Positions 45,556-54,569 of a stretch of 64,000 nt of DNA are shown here, in pieces. Position 1 is the stretch's first letter. Each line of letters begins with the position of its first letter. Source of the stretch: Brevibacillus reuszeri. GTDB taxonomy: Bacteria; Bacillota; Bacilli; Brevibacillales; Brevibacillaceae. The position numbers and the translations under genes were made by a program. The notes under the pieces are model-generated. The model searched no databases. It was given only the letters and a program-made list of their open reading frames with translations, and was not told where the DNA came from. The DNA lies in contig NZ_LGIQ01000017.1 in NCBI RefSeq assembly GCF_001187725.1, positions 124,001-188,000 on the forward strand, in the 5' to 3' direction.

Positions 45556-45902
45556 TTTTCTTCTTCAAGCTGACTGATCGTCTCTTCTTGTTCTTCTTCC
45601 GCTTTCCAATAATCGAGCACTTTTCCTTGTAGAACTTTCCCCTTGATGAATTCTACTTGCTGCTCACTGAAATCCTCTGTCCATTCGACGCCCAGTTCCT
45701 CAGCCAGACGTACCACGGTCAAAAGCTCCGACCATGCAACGTATCGTTTGTACCAGAAAAACTGAGGCTGTTCATTCATGTATGGGTATAGATCGTCAAA
45801 ATCGGTGTGTTTACAGTCGAGAGCTCGCTCAAAATTCACCTTGGTTTGGCGCAATTGTTCAATGAAAAATGTGGGTAAATCCTTTTTTGCGTAGTCAGAC
45901 AT
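45552..45902 (-). CDS. Hypothetical protein, 116 aa
   Basis: Unrecognised soluble acidic protein, mostly helical, with many aromatic residues (YPYMNEQPQFFWYKRYVAW) and a Glu-rich end (EEEQEETISQLEEEK). Its TAA stop lies inside the end of repeat copy B, so the last residues may have been set by that insertion. GGGGGA precedes the ATG. Confidence 0.72.
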   Translation of the reverse strand: MSDYAKKDLPTFFIEQLRQTKVNFERALDCKHTDFDDLYPYMNEQPQFFWYKRYVAWSELLTVVRLAEELGVEWTEDFSEQQVEFIKGKVLQGKVLDYWKAEEEQEETISQLEEEK

Positions 45903-46002
45903 GGACTGTCCCCCCTGTCTCCCGATTTATTGGTATTGTACCACGCGAAAGAAGTTGTGCAAATAGGTGAATCTGTTTGAGTTGTTCATTCTATGCTAGA
46001 CG

Positions 46003-48573
46003 TCACCCATTTGTTCCTTCTGGAAATGGTTGCTGTGAGCCATCCTCAGGTGGTGGCGGTAATTCAATCCCTCCAGAGCCTGGTTGGTTTCCATTCGGAT
46101 TTCCTATATCAGGCGGTGGAGCTTCTCCATTGTTGTTTGGATTGCTTGGATTGTTTGGATTGCCCTGATTTCCATGGTTACCGTTATTTCCTTGACCACC
46201 TGGCGGCTGACCATTTGTCTGGTTGCCATTGCCATTGCCGTTATCAGGTGGTAGCTGACCGGAATCACCATTCCCATTTCCTTCTGGCATTCCTCCTTGA
46301 TTATTGCCGTCCTCATGATGGTCCTGGCCGTCATTAATCAAGTTCTCAAGCTGCTTCGTGTTGATATCCACAATTGGCGAAGGGGTCTGTTCCTGCCCTT
46401 CCTTGTTGCGAGGAACAACCATATAACGATATTTCACTGGGCTATTCAATACATCAACATAAATCGTATCTTTAAAATTGGCAGCGATCAATTCGCGCTC
46501 GCCATTTTCTTTTACTCGGTAGACGTCGTAGGTGTAGTCAGGCTCGCCACCAATCCAGCTTAAAACAACTTGCAGTTGATTGTTGTTATCCATCGTCATG
46601 GTCGCTTCCAATTGAATCGGCGGAGTGGCTTCTTCCTCTGGCTCTTCTTCTACTGCTCCACCAGGTCGGACAAAGTCCGTAGACTTCACGCCTTTAAGAC
46701 CTTCTGCCAATACTTTGGCAAACATCTGAGCTGTCAAACTGCTACCTTGACGCATCAAGTGATTTTTATCCTCTTTATCAAAGCCCATCCAGACTGCTCC
46801 GACGTATTCAGGTGTGTAGCCTACAAACCAGGCATCCTTGTTGACGCTGCTGTCTCCGATTGTGGATTGGGTTGTACCCGTTTTCCCGGCTACATGGCGA
46901 CCGGAGATACGAGCTGCTTTACCGGTCCCCTCTTGAACTGCTCTTTCCAGCATGGTGTGGACAGTCCACGCTGTCTGTGGCTTCAGAACCTCGGTTTGTT
47001 TTACTTCATACTCGCGCAAAATACCAACGGATTTGTTTTCAATCTTGGTGATGGTATGCGCCTCAGAGACTACACCTCCATTCACAAAAGCTGTATAGGC
47101 TTGCGCCATTTTCAGCGGAGACGTTCCTTTGCTTAGACCACCCAGCGCGATCGCCAGGTTGCGGTCCTCGGGCTCCATATCAATACCGAATTTCTCCAAA
47201 TATTTCAATGCCGTTGGTACTTTAATCTCGTTCAACAGCCAAACAACCGGAACGTTCAGTGAGTCAATCAATGCCCGGTTCATGCTCACGGTCTCGCTGT
47301 ACTTGTTGTTGTAGTTGCGCGGCTCATAGCCGTTAAAGCTTTGCTTTTTGTTGCTCAGCGAGGAGTTTGGACCCCATTTTTTACTATCGATATCAATCGC
47401 CGGACCGTATACCGCGATTGGCTTGAAGCTCGAGCCCGGCTGACGCTTCATATCAGTTGCCAGGTTGAAGCCTTTTACGGCGTAATTACGCCCGCCCATC
47501 ATGCCTGCAATTCCGCCATTTTTGGCATCTACCACAATCATGGAAGACTCTACACTGCGCTCTGTTCCGTCTTTCGGGAAGTTTTTCGGATTGTCATACT
47601 CTTTGACCATGGCATCCTGGATTTTCGGATCAAACGTCGTATAGACGGACCAGCCGCCGCGATACAGCTCTTCCTCTGATACGCCATACGTCTCTTCTGC
47701 TTCATCTACCAAATGATCAAAATATGCCCGGTAACCTTTTTTCAATCCGGAAGAACCTGGCACTTCGGACGGCTCCGTTGGCAGCGGCTCTGCCTGTGCC
47801 TCATTCTTTTGCTCTTCTGTAATGATGCCTTGCTCTGCCATCAGGCGAATAACCGTATCCCGGCGAAGCTTGGCTTTCTCTGGATTGTTGAATGGGTTGT
47901 AGGTAGTCGGTGCTTTTGGAATCGCCGCCAGCATCGCTGCTTCTGCAACTGTAAAATTAGAGTCAGAAACTGACTTACCGAAATAATACAGCGAAGCATC
48001 CTCGACCCCGAATTCCCCTTTCCCCAAATACACGCGGTTCAGGTACATCTCCAAAATCTGATCCTTGGAGTATTTTCGCTCCAATCCAATTGCGATACTC
48101 ATTTCTTTCGTTTTACGCCAAAATGTTTGATCTAGGGTGAGAAATACGTTTCTAGCTAACTGTTGGGTAATCGTACTGCCGCCCTCTGCCAACGAGCCTT
48201 TTTTGATGTCATTGACGATGGCTCCACCAATCCGAACCATATCCACGCCCTTGTGATCGTAAAAGCGTCGATCTTCGACAGCGAGGAAGGCATTAGTTAA
48301 TATTTTTGGCATTTCACTAATCGACTTGTATTCACGGTTTTTTTCACGAATCAAGCTCGTGAGCTCATCACCGTTTTTGTCATATATTACGGTTGGTTCT
48401 GCTTTCAGATCCTTCAATTTTTGCTCATTTTCCTCAATCATCCGGTCTCCGGCGTACAGCAAGGAAAAGTATCCCCCGATTACGCTCAAAAGAAGAAAGA
48501 TTGCAAATGATACAGTAATCATCAGCAAGCTGCCTTTTTTCTTTTTGACCTTCTTCTTGGCCTTTGTTGCCAT
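46003..48573 (-). CDS. ponA: Class A penicillin-binding protein (PBP1A-like)
   Basis: An 856-residue bifunctional wall synthase. Basic tail and membrane helix (about 15-40), GT51 glycosyltransferase (EDRRFYDHKGVD, GGSTITQQLARN), transpeptidase with active-site Ser near 378 in GSSFKPIAVY, SLN motif, and KTGTT near 561, then a fibronectin-3-like domain (PDYTYDVYRVKENGE) and about 110 residues of Asn/Gly/Pro low complexity at the C-terminus. CAGGAGG is 5 bases before the ATG. Confidence 0.95.
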   Translation of the reverse strand: MATKAKKKVKKKKGSLLMITVSFAIFLLLSVIGGYFSLLYAGDRMIEENEQKLKDLKAEPTVIYDKNGDELTSLIREKNREYKSISEMPKILTNAFLAVEDRRFYDHKGVDMVRIGGAIVNDIKKGSLAEGGSTITQQLARNVFLTLDQTFWRKTKEMSIAIGLERKYSKDQILEMYLNRVYLGKGEFGVEDASLYYFGKSVSDSNFTVAEAAMLAAIPKAPTTYNPFNNPEKAKLRRDTVIRLMAEQGIITEEQKNEAQAEPLPTEPSEVPGSSGLKKGYRAYFDHLVDEAEETYGVSEEELYRGGWSVYTTFDPKIQDAMVKEYDNPKNFPKDGTERSVESSMIVVDAKNGGIAGMMGGRNYAVKGFNLATDMKRQPGSSFKPIAVYGPAIDIDSKKWGPNSSLSNKKQSFNGYEPRNYNNKYSETVSMNRALIDSLNVPVVWLLNEIKVPTALKYLEKFGIDMEPEDRNLAIALGGLSKGTSPLKMAQAYTAFVNGGVVSEAHTITKIENKSVGILREYEVKQTEVLKPQTAWTVHTMLERAVQEGTGKAARISGRHVAGKTGTTQSTIGDSSVNKDAWFVGYTPEYVGAVWMGFDKEDKNHLMRQGSSLTAQMFAKVLAEGLKGVKSTDFVRPGGAVEEEPEEEATPPIQLEATMTMDNNNQLQVVLSWIGGEPDYTYDVYRVKENGERELIAANFKDTIYVDVLNSPVKYRYMVVPRNKEGQEQTPSPIVDINTKQLENLINDGQDHHEDGNNQGGMPEGNGNGDSGQLPPDNGNGNGNQTNGQPPGGQGNNGNHGNQGNPNNPSNPNNNGEAPPPDIGNPNGNQPGSGGIELPPPPEDGSQQPFPEGTNG

Positions 48574-48606
48574 TTTTTACCTCCTGAATTCTCTCTCCCC
48601 CACATC

Positions 48607-48612
48607 ATTATA
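48607..48612 (-). promoter_or_regulatory. -10 box of the PBP gene
   Basis: Perfect TATAAT on the minus strand about 30 bases before the start; no good -35 at 16-18 bases. Confidence 0.5.
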
Positions 48613-48674
48613 GACGATTGCATTCGAAAAAAGTTTCTTTGCGCGGGTAGCTATCTATCACTTGGTTGTATTTT

Positions 48675-48730
48675 GGCGGCTTTGGGCTTTTACGGGCTGC
48701 CTTTTTGTGGCGGCCATGGGCTGCCTTTAT
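48675..48730. repeat. Imperfect GC-rich direct repeat upstream of the PBP gene
   Basis: GGGCTGCCTTT occurs twice (48694-48704, 48718-48728), each preceded by GGCGGC. The second copy can fold as GGCGGCC/GGCTGCC. Function unknown. Confidence 0.5.
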
Positions 48731-48771
48731 CCTACCACTCTTTTTCGCGTTGTACGGTGGAAAAGTATTGG

Positions 48772-48805
48772 AAAAAGCCTATCTTCTATTAGATAGAAGA
48801 TAGGC
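48772..48805 (-). terminator. Rho-independent terminator after tkt
   Basis: Perfect 13-base stem GCCTATCTTCTAT/ATAGAAGATAGGC followed by five T on the minus strand. Confidence 0.93.
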
Positions 48806-48825
48806 CCCTCCCGGAATCCGCTCGT

Positions 48826-50832
48826 TTACTTCAGCAATTTTTCAGCTTGTGCTACTACGTTTTCAACGGTAAAGCCGTATTCTTTCATGATGCGGTCCCC
48901 AGGTGCAGATGCGCCAAACTGGTTGATGCCGATAACGATTCCGCCATCTCCTGCATAGCGGTCCCAGCCCATTGGAGAGCCCATCTCTACTGCTACACGC
49001 GCTTTTACATCCTGTGGAATAACAGAATCGCGGTATTCCTTGGATTGACGCTCAAACAGGTTCCAGCTTGGCAGAGAAACGACGCGCGTTTCTACACCAC
49101 GGGACAGGAGCTGTTCACGTGCTTGCATCACCAAGGACACTTCTGATCCAGTCGCAATCAGAATGAGCTGTGGTTTGACGCTTGGTGCGTCGGCGAGTAC
49201 ATAACCACCCTTGCTCACGCCTTCTGCTGCTTTTTCCAGCGTTTCTGGCAAGACTGGCAGGTTTTGACGAGTCAATACCAAAACAGTTGGCTCATCTGTG
49301 CGGGACACAGCATATTTCCATGCTTCATTCGTCTCTACCGCATCTGCTGGACGCAGTACGTTCAAGCCTGGCATCGCACGCAGGGACGCCAATTGCTCAA
49401 TCGGCTCATGGGTAGGTCCATCTTCACCGACAGCAATGGAATCATGTGTGAAGACATATACCACTGGCTGCTTCATCAGTGCAGAGAGACGAATAGCTGG
49501 ACGTACATAGTCAGAGAAGACGAAGAATGTACCGCCATAAACTTTTACGCCACCGTGCAGCGCCATACCATTCAAAGCCGCTCCCATCGCGAACTCACGA
49601 ACCCCGAACCAGATGTTGCGTCCTTCGTATGTGCCAGGCAGGAAGTTGCCAGCTTCTTTGATCACAGTATTATTGGAGTGTGCCAGGTCTGCAGAACCGC
49701 CCAGGAAGAAAGGAACGCTCGTTGCCAAAGCATTGATCGCATTACCGGATGCTACACGGGTAGCCAGCTTTGCTCCTGCTTCATACGTTGGCATGTGGTT
49801 ATCCCAGCCTGTTGGCAGGTGACCTTCCCCAGCAGTCGTAAACTGTGCAGCCAGATCAGGGTACGCTTTGGCATACTCCGCAAACTGGTCGTTCCAGGAA
49901 GCTTCTGCTTTTTCTCCTGCTGCTGTAAGTCCTGCATACAGTTCTGTTACTTCTTCTGGTACATGGAATTCATTTTCATGTGTCCATGCGTAGTTTTCTT
50001 TGGTCAATTTTACTTCTTCTTTACCCAAAGGTGCGCCGTGGGAAGCACTAGATCCACCTTTATTCGGGCTACCGTAACCGATCACGGTTTTTACCTCGAT
50101 CAGGGTTGGACGATCCAAATCCAGCTTCGCTTCAGCAATCGCCGCTTCAATCGCAGCCAGATCGTTTCCATCCTCTACGCGGAGGTATTGCCAGCCATAA
50201 GCCTGGTAGCGTCCCGCTACATTTTCAGAGAAGGAGCGAGACAGCTCTCCATCCAAAGAGATATCATTAGAATCGTACAAAACGATCATTTTACCCAGTT
50301 TCAGGTGAGCAGCTAGAGAGGAAGCCTCACTGGAAACACCCTCCATCAAATCGCCATCCCCACAAATCACGTAGGTGAAATGGTTCACGATGTCAAACTT
50401 GTCGCGGTTGTAAACGGCCGCCATGTGCTTTTCTGCCATTGCCATCCCTACAGCCATCGCGATACCTTGTCCCAGAGGACCGGTCGTAGCATCTACACCA
50501 GCAGTATGGCCAAACTCAGGGTGACCAGGGGTTTTGCTGCCCCATTGGCGGAAATTATGTAGGTCTTCCAGAGAAACATCGTATTTCATCAGGTGCAGCA
50601 TGGAGTATAATAGCATGGAGCCATGTCCAGCTGAAAGGACAAAACGATCACGGTCAATCCACTTCGGATTGCTCGGGTTCACTTTCATAAAACGGCTATA
50701 CAGCACGTGAGCCATTGGAGCTGCGCCCATCGGCATTCCTGGGTGGCCGGAGTTGGCCTTTTCGATGGCATCAATAGCCAGTGTGCGGATCGTATTAATG
50801 GAAAGCTGATCAACAGATGTATGCTGAGTCAT
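48826..50832 (-). CDS. tkt: Transketolase
   Basis: A 668-residue thiamine-diphosphate enzyme of the pentose phosphate pathway. Blocks seen: [22 protein letters not shown], the TDP motif [13 protein letters not shown], and the pyrimidine-domain [21 protein letters not shown] in pieces. Normal length. The ATG has GGGAGG 10 bases upstream; the longer frame runs through the promoter. Single-gene unit. Confidence 0.96.
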   Translation of the reverse strand: MTQHTSVDQLSINTIRTLAIDAIEKANSGHPGMPMGAAPMAHVLYSRFMKVNPSNPKWIDRDRFVLSAGHGSMLLYSMLHLMKYDVSLEDLHNFRQWGSKTPGHPEFGHTAGVDATTGPLGQGIAMAVGMAMAEKHMAAVYNRDKFDIVNHFTYVICGDGDLMEGVSSEASSLAAHLKLGKMIVLYDSNDISLDGELSRSFSENVAGRYQAYGWQYLRVEDGNDLAAIEAAIAEAKLDLDRPTLIEVKTVIGYGSPNKGGSSASHGAPLGKEEVKLTKENYAWTHENEFHVPEEVTELYAGLTAAGEKAEASWNDQFAEYAKAYPDLAAQFTTAGEGHLPTGWDNHMPTYEAGAKLATRVASGNAINALATSVPFFLGGSADLAHSNNTVIKEAGNFLPGTYEGRNIWFGVREFAMGAALNGMALHGGVKVYGGTFFVFSDYVRPAIRLSALMKQPVVYVFTHDSIAVGEDGPTHEPIEQLASLRAMPGLNVLRPADAVETNEAWKYAVSRTDEPTVLVLTRQNLPVLPETLEKAAEGVSKGGYVLADAPSVKPQLILIATGSEVSLVMQAREQLLSRGVETRVVSLPSWNLFERQSKEYRDSVIPQDVKARVAVEMGSPMGWDRYAGDGGIVIGINQFGASAPGDRIMKEYGFTVENVVAQAEKLLK

Positions 50833-50900
50833 CTCGAAAAATCCTCCCTGCTTATTCTTTAAATCACTACCTGTAACTACTGCAATCGGTTTAAAAACAC

Positions 50901-50921
50901 ACTGTGCAATTATAGCACAGT
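50901..50921 (-). promoter_or_regulatory. tkt extended -10 promoter embedded in a perfect inverted repeat
   Basis: ACTGTGC and GCACAGT flank seven bases; on the minus strand the centre reads TGCTATAAT (extended -10). The palindrome covers the -10 exactly, as an operator would. About 75 bases before the tkt start. Confidence 0.7.
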
Positions 50922-50968
50922 TCAAGGCCATATTCATGTCTGCTTTCACGAAAAAGGAGGTCCCTATT

Positions 50969-51127
50969 ATGTCTACTTTTTATCTCATCATCGGAATTGT
51001 ACTTGGCGTAGCGGGATTCGGCATGCTGCTTGCTGCCATGACCAGCTCACCGCTTGTCAAACAAAGAAAATTAGAGCGTCAGCGCAAGGCAGCTGAAAAC
51101 CATCGCCCGGAGGAAGGCGGCTTCTAA
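50969..51127 (+). CDS. Small single-span membrane protein, 52 aa
   Basis: One N-terminal helix ([21 protein letters not shown]) and a basic cytoplasmic tail ([21 protein letters not shown]). GGAGG is 8 bases before the ATG. Divergent from tkt and 20 bases before the Nudix gene, with which it is probably co-transcribed. Function unknown. Confidence 0.75.
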   Translation: MSTFYLIIGIVLGVAGFGMLLAAMTSSPLVKQRKLERQRKAAENHRPEEGGF

Positions 51128-51148
51128 AGACGAAAGAGGGAGCGTACC

Positions 51149-51625
51149 ATGAACAAGGATCGTTTTACCATGCCCGTCGCTGTTCATCTTATTCTAGTAC
51201 GCGGGACGGAAATCTTACTGCTTCGCCGCTATAACACCGGTTATGAAGACGGCAATTACAGTGTGCCTGCCGGTCATTTGGATGGAGACGAGGAAGTCGT
51301 GGCAGGAGCCATTCGCGAGGCAAAAGAAGAATGCGGCATCGATCTTACCGCTTCTGAGCTGCGCGTCGTTGGTGTCATGCATCGCCGTTCTGTGGACGAG
51401 CGCATCGACTTTTTTCTTGCCGCCTCCAGCTGGAGTGGGGAAATCATCAATTGCGAGCCTGAAAAATGCGACGAGCTGCGCTGGGTGGATATAAATCATT
51501 TGCCAGAGAACGTCATCCCCTACGTTCGTCAAGGCATTGTCAATTACAAGAACGAGCAATGGTTTGACAGCTTCGGCTGGGACAAGTCTTCGGCTGTAGC
51601 CCACTGCCTGACTACGATTTCGTAA
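51149..51625 (+). CDS. Nudix hydrolase
   Basis: A 158-residue pyrophosphohydrolase with a complete Nudix box GHLDGDEEVVAGAIREAKEE continuing CGI. The VHLILVRGTEILLLRRYNTGY strand order is typical. The substrate could be a modified nucleotide or nucleotide sugar. GAGGGAG precedes the ATG. Confidence 0.92.
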   Translation: MNKDRFTMPVAVHLILVRGTEILLLRRYNTGYEDGNYSVPAGHLDGDEEVVAGAIREAKEECGIDLTASELRVVGVMHRRSVDERIDFFLAASSWSGEIINCEPEKCDELRWVDINHLPENVIPYVRQGIVNYKNEQWFDSFGWDKSSAVAHCLTTIS

Positions 51626-51628
51626 AAC

Positions 51629-51680
51629 AAAAAAGCAAACAACCTCATGGGAATACACATGCCCGGTTGTTTGCTTTTTT
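51629..51680. terminator. Bidirectional terminator
   Basis: Perfect 16-base stem AAAAAAGCAAACAACC with its complement, between the Nudix and DedA genes; it touches the DedA stop codon. Confidence 0.94.
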
Positions 51681-52266
51681 ATCCTTTAGGATCTTTCTCG
51701 ATTTCAATCCGCTGCAGCTGGCGAATCACCATATACACCAAACCTATGCTGCACAGTGCGATCAGCGTAATTTTACTATACGTATAGACACCTGCCACCA
51801 TTTCATCCATCCTGTCAGCGAACAAATACCCCGCCAGATAATAATGAAAGGTCCAGATGAGACTGCTCGGAAAAAAGTACAGACAAAACAGCCTGAGCGG
51901 AAGACGGCCTGCCCCAATAAAAAATGGTATCACATGACGAACAACCGGAAAAAAGAAACCGAGACATAGCATCCACCCGAAAAGCCGGTCCCTTTCTTCG
52001 CGGGTTCTTCCCTTCCCTGTGGGAATGAGCCTCCGCTGGAGCAGCCAGTTGACGATAGGCGTTCCAAGCACTCCCCCGATTATGTATCCGCTTGCCAACA
52101 CCAGCGATACACCCGCGTAAATTGAAAAAAATGCCACAAAAATTTGTGCGTCTATATGTGCAACCTGTGCCCCCAAGGACATCACGGTGATTTCATCTGG
52201 AATCGGCTTCTCCACCATGCCCTTTACCATTTTCGCAAACAGGGTAACAAATTCTGTGCTCGCCAC
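51679..52266 (-). CDS. DedA/VTT-domain membrane protein
   Basis: A 195-residue membrane protein with about four to five helices and the DedA motif RHVIPFFIGAGRLPLRLF. The family acts in lipid handling, for example undecaprenyl phosphate or phospholipid recycling, and affects membrane potential. A GTG start is used with AGGGAGGG 7 bases upstream. Single-gene unit. Confidence 0.85.
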   Translation of the reverse strand: MASTEFVTLFAKMVKGMVEKPIPDEITVMSLGAQVAHIDAQIFVAFFSIYAGVSLVLASGYIIGGVLGTPIVNWLLQRRLIPTGKGRTREERDRLFGWMLCLGFFFPVVRHVIPFFIGAGRLPLRLFCLYFFPSSLIWTFHYYLAGYLFADRMDEMVAGVYTYSKITLIALCSIGLVYMVIRQLQRIEIEKDPKG

Positions 52267-52373
52267 GTTCCATCCCTCCCTAGCTCCCTGATCTAATCGT
52301 ACTAGGGAAACCTTTCAAAAAAAGAGAGATTCGTTTAAGAAAGTTTAAAGGATTTCTGAAGAATTTCTTACGG

Positions 52374-52426
52374 AAAAAGGCGTGCTTATCGAAAGCCCTG
52401 TGCCCGCTCGATAAACACGCCTTTTT
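52374..52426. terminator. Long bidirectional hairpin terminator
   Basis: Nineteen-base near-perfect stem AAAAAGGCGTG.TTATCGA with its complement and a T run on the plus strand (T on minus too). Lies directly beside repeat copy C, as copy B lies beside its terminator. Confidence 0.9.
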
Positions 52427-52433
52427 TTACCGT

Positions 52434-52539
52434 ATAAGAATTTATAAGCACGACGCTTATGAATTCTGGAGCGCATGGAAGCCTTCCGCTAAAACGCGGT
52501 CGCTCCTCCTTGGGTAAGCCTCGATAGAGGTTTTCTTAT
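52434..52539 (+). repeat. Dispersed structured repeat, copy C
   Basis: Same ends (ATAAGAA...TTCTTAT) and core as copy B, plus a 21-base extra hairpin ATAAGC/GCTTAT near the left end. Its right end provides the TAA stop of the yqgQ-like gene. Outer stem GGAGCG/CGCTCC and inner CCGC/GCGG are retained; the inner GGAA/TTCC pairs differ from copy B's AAGG/CCTT. Confidence 0.92.
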
Positions 52540-52739
52540 CGCCCCTCTGCTTTTCGTCTATCTCGCAAAGCAGACAAAGCCTCCAGAAGCTCTTCTTTGT
52601 CAATGACATTCAGTTCGTAAAGCTCCCGGATTTCATCTTCTATCAGAAGTAAATCCCCCTCGGGATCTCCCGTATAAATGAATAAACCGAAGCGATGCAA
52701 AAACGCTTTTAAATCGAAATCATTCGGGCCAGCTTTCAA
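52536..52739 (-). CDS. yqgQ: YqgQ (DUF910) family protein
   Basis: A 67-residue protein with the family core FGLFIYTGDPEGDLLLIEDEIRELYE. YqgQ is a small helical protein reported to bind nucleic acid; its role is unclear. Its ATG overlaps the stop of the upstream gene (ATGA). In B. subtilis yqgQ neighbours a glucokinase gene, which is not the case here. The TAA stop lies in repeat copy C. Confidence 0.85.
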   Translation of the reverse strand: MKAGPNDFDLKAFLHRFGLFIYTGDPEGDLLLIEDEIRELYELNVIDKEELLEALSALRDRRKAEGR

Positions 52740-53134
52740 TTTGCTCCCTCCAGATCGCTTTCCATCCTAGCGAGGACGGCGTCGTAGTCAAATTCGACAG
52801 CAAAGCCAGTAATTACGATGATCTTTGCAGTTGGATACGCTTCGCGCCACGCCTCCTCCTCTTCCGGCTTCAAACCGACGATGTACAAAGGATCTGATGA
52901 TAGCTGTTCATGCTCCAGACAGAGCTTTAAAAATGTACGGCATCTCTCCTGCTCTTGTGCCGCATTGAGGACGAGTACCGCCCGTGTTACCTCTCCTGAC
53001 TGCCTCTGTTCGGCCAGCATCTCAAAGGTTTTCGCAGTAGGGACAATCGCATTCACCTCAGGAAAACGATCGAGAACCTCATCCAGCCAATCATCCTCGT
53101 GCCAGGCCAGGTAGTACATCATCGCAGTAGACAT
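52736..53134 (-). CDS. Hypothetical protein, 132 aa
   Basis: Unrecognised. Acidic, soluble, alternating strand/helix pattern ending KIIVITGFAVEFDYDAVLARM, which looks like the last strand and helix of a CheY-like fold, but no receiver Asp/Lys set is evident. ATG chosen with GAGGTG 9 bases upstream. Translationally coupled to yqgQ. Confidence 0.68.
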   Translation of the reverse strand: MSTAMMYYLAWHEDDWLDEVLDRFPEVNAIVPTAKTFEMLAEQRQSGEVTRAVLVLNAAQEQERCRTFLKLCLEHEQLSSDPLYIVGLKPEEEEAWREAYPTAKIIVITGFAVEFDYDAVLARMESDLEGAN

Positions 53135-53196
53135 GATCACAAACACCTCATGGATATATACTTGACAACATTCTGAACGATTCTTGTTTCTTTTCC

Positions 53197-53202
53197 ATTA
53201 TA
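53197..53202 (-). promoter_or_regulatory. Extended -10 box for the 132-aa gene/yqgQ unit
   Basis: TGTTATAAT on the minus strand (perfect TATAAT with TGn), about 65 bases before the start; weak -35. Confidence 0.5.
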
Positions 53203-53236
53203 ACATGGATCATGCCCACATGCGTATGTTGCTGGC

Positions 53237-53265
53237 TTGACTTCCCACGAACCATCACGTAAGGT
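53237..53265 (+). promoter_or_regulatory. Candidate sigma-A promoter of the MFS gene
   Basis: TTGACT, 17 bases, TAAGGT, about 55 bases before the start. Confidence 0.6.
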
Positions 53266-53318
53266 GGAAAAAGTAAACAACATCCTGAATCGATTTTGTG
53301 TGAAAAGAGGTATTTTCT

Positions 53319-54488
53319 GTGAATAAGAAGCATCTGGCCCTCTTGTTCTTGATTGCTTTTCTCACGATGCTGGGCTTTGGTATCATTATCCCGATCCTAC
53401 CATATTTTGCGGAACAGCTGGGCGCGACTTCCTTTCAAATCGGCGTCCTGTTCGCCAGCTACAATATTATGCAGTTGGTGTTTGCTCCGATCTGGGGAAC
53501 ACTTTCAGACCGCATCGGAAGAAAACCATTAGTATCGTTTGGCTTGCTTGGATTTTCCATCACCTTTATCCTGTTTGGAATCGCTGGCAGTTATACAGAA
53601 ATGCTGATTTACCGTATTTTGGGTGGAATCGTATCTGCAGCAGCACTCCCTACCGTTACAGCGATGGTAGCGGATTGGTTCCCTTCTAATGAACGGGCAA
53701 AAGGAATGGGGATAATCGGAGCCGGAATCGGTCTTAGCTTTGTATTTGGACCTGTGATCGGCGGATTGTTAAGCGCTTACGGATTTGCCGTACCGTTTTA
53801 CGCCTCCGGAATCGTGGCACTCATCACGTTTTTTGTCATTTTATTTGCTCTGCCAGAAAGCCTGCCGAAAGAAAAACGGGCATCCCACAAACGCGAAGCG
53901 CAAGGAAATCCGCTCGTTTCCCTTTTCGGTTCCCTCAATCTCCTTTACGCCATCTTGTTTATTGTCTCGTTTGCGTTTTCCGGACTGGAGACGACCTTTG
54001 CTCTGTACATCCATGATCTTTATGGCTTTACCTCAAAAGATTTGGGCTACATGTTCTTGGTCATGGGGATCATCGCTGCCATCGTACAAGGTGGCATGAT
54101 CGGCAAAATGGTGAAGCGAATGGGTGATGCAGCTGTTTTGACATTGGGAATGATCTTGTACGGAATCGGCTTTTTCGCCATCCCGCTCTCAGGAAACTTC
54201 TGGGTGCTGGCACTGATTCTCTCCTTGTTCGGAGCTGGACAAGGCATGATTCGCGCCACAGCTACCGCCATGATTACGCAGCGAACAACCCAGGGGCAAG
54301 GCGTGACGTCTGGAGCCATCAGCTCCATGGACAGTCTGGGACGGATTTTAGGCCCACTTGCTGGTGGCGCTGTCTATCAATTTACGTACAGCGGACCTTT
54401 CCTTCTTGGAGGAGTTTTGATGGTACTGATCCTGCTCTGGTTCCGTAATAGCTACCGCAGCCTGCCTGAACCAAGCGCCCAGGCGTAA
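53319..54488 (+). CDS. MFS transporter, drug-efflux (DHA1/TetA-NorA) type
   Basis: A 389-residue protein with twelve helices. Motif A is clear after helix 2 (GTLSDRIGRKPLV) and motif C-like glycines in helix 5 (GAGIGLSFVFGPVIGG) mark a drug/H+ antiporter. Starts with GTG after AGAGG. The substrate is not predictable. Followed by a terminator. Confidence 0.9.
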   Translation: MNKKHLALLFLIAFLTMLGFGIIIPILPYFAEQLGATSFQIGVLFASYNIMQLVFAPIWGTLSDRIGRKPLVSFGLLGFSITFILFGIAGSYTEMLIYRILGGIVSAAALPTVTAMVADWFPSNERAKGMGIIGAGIGLSFVFGPVIGGLLSAYGFAVPFYASGIVALITFFVILFALPESLPKEKRASHKREAQGNPLVSLFGSLNLLYAILFIVSFAFSGLETTFALYIHDLYGFTSKDLGYMFLVMGIIAAIVQGGMIGKMVKRMGDAAVLTLGMILYGIGFFAIPLSGNFWVLALILSLFGAGQGMIRATATAMITQRTTQGQGVTSGAISSMDSLGRILGPLAGGAVYQFTYSGPFLLGGVLMVLILLWFRNSYRSLPEPSAQA

Positions 54489-54516
54489 ATCACCCGCATC
54501 ACGACTTATATCATGC

Positions 54517-54556
54517 AAGACCCGCCAGCGCTACACAATTGCTGGTGGGTCTTTTT
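54517..54556 (+). terminator. Rho-independent terminator after the MFS gene
   Basis: Stem AAGACCCGCCAGC/GCTGGTGGGTCTT then TTT. Confidence 0.9.
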
Positions 54557-54569
54557 ACGTTTTCTTTCT

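Noticed and set aside
49264-50316. 350-codon frame antisense to tkt
   Set aside because: Cys/Trp/Arg-rich shadow of transketolase codons.
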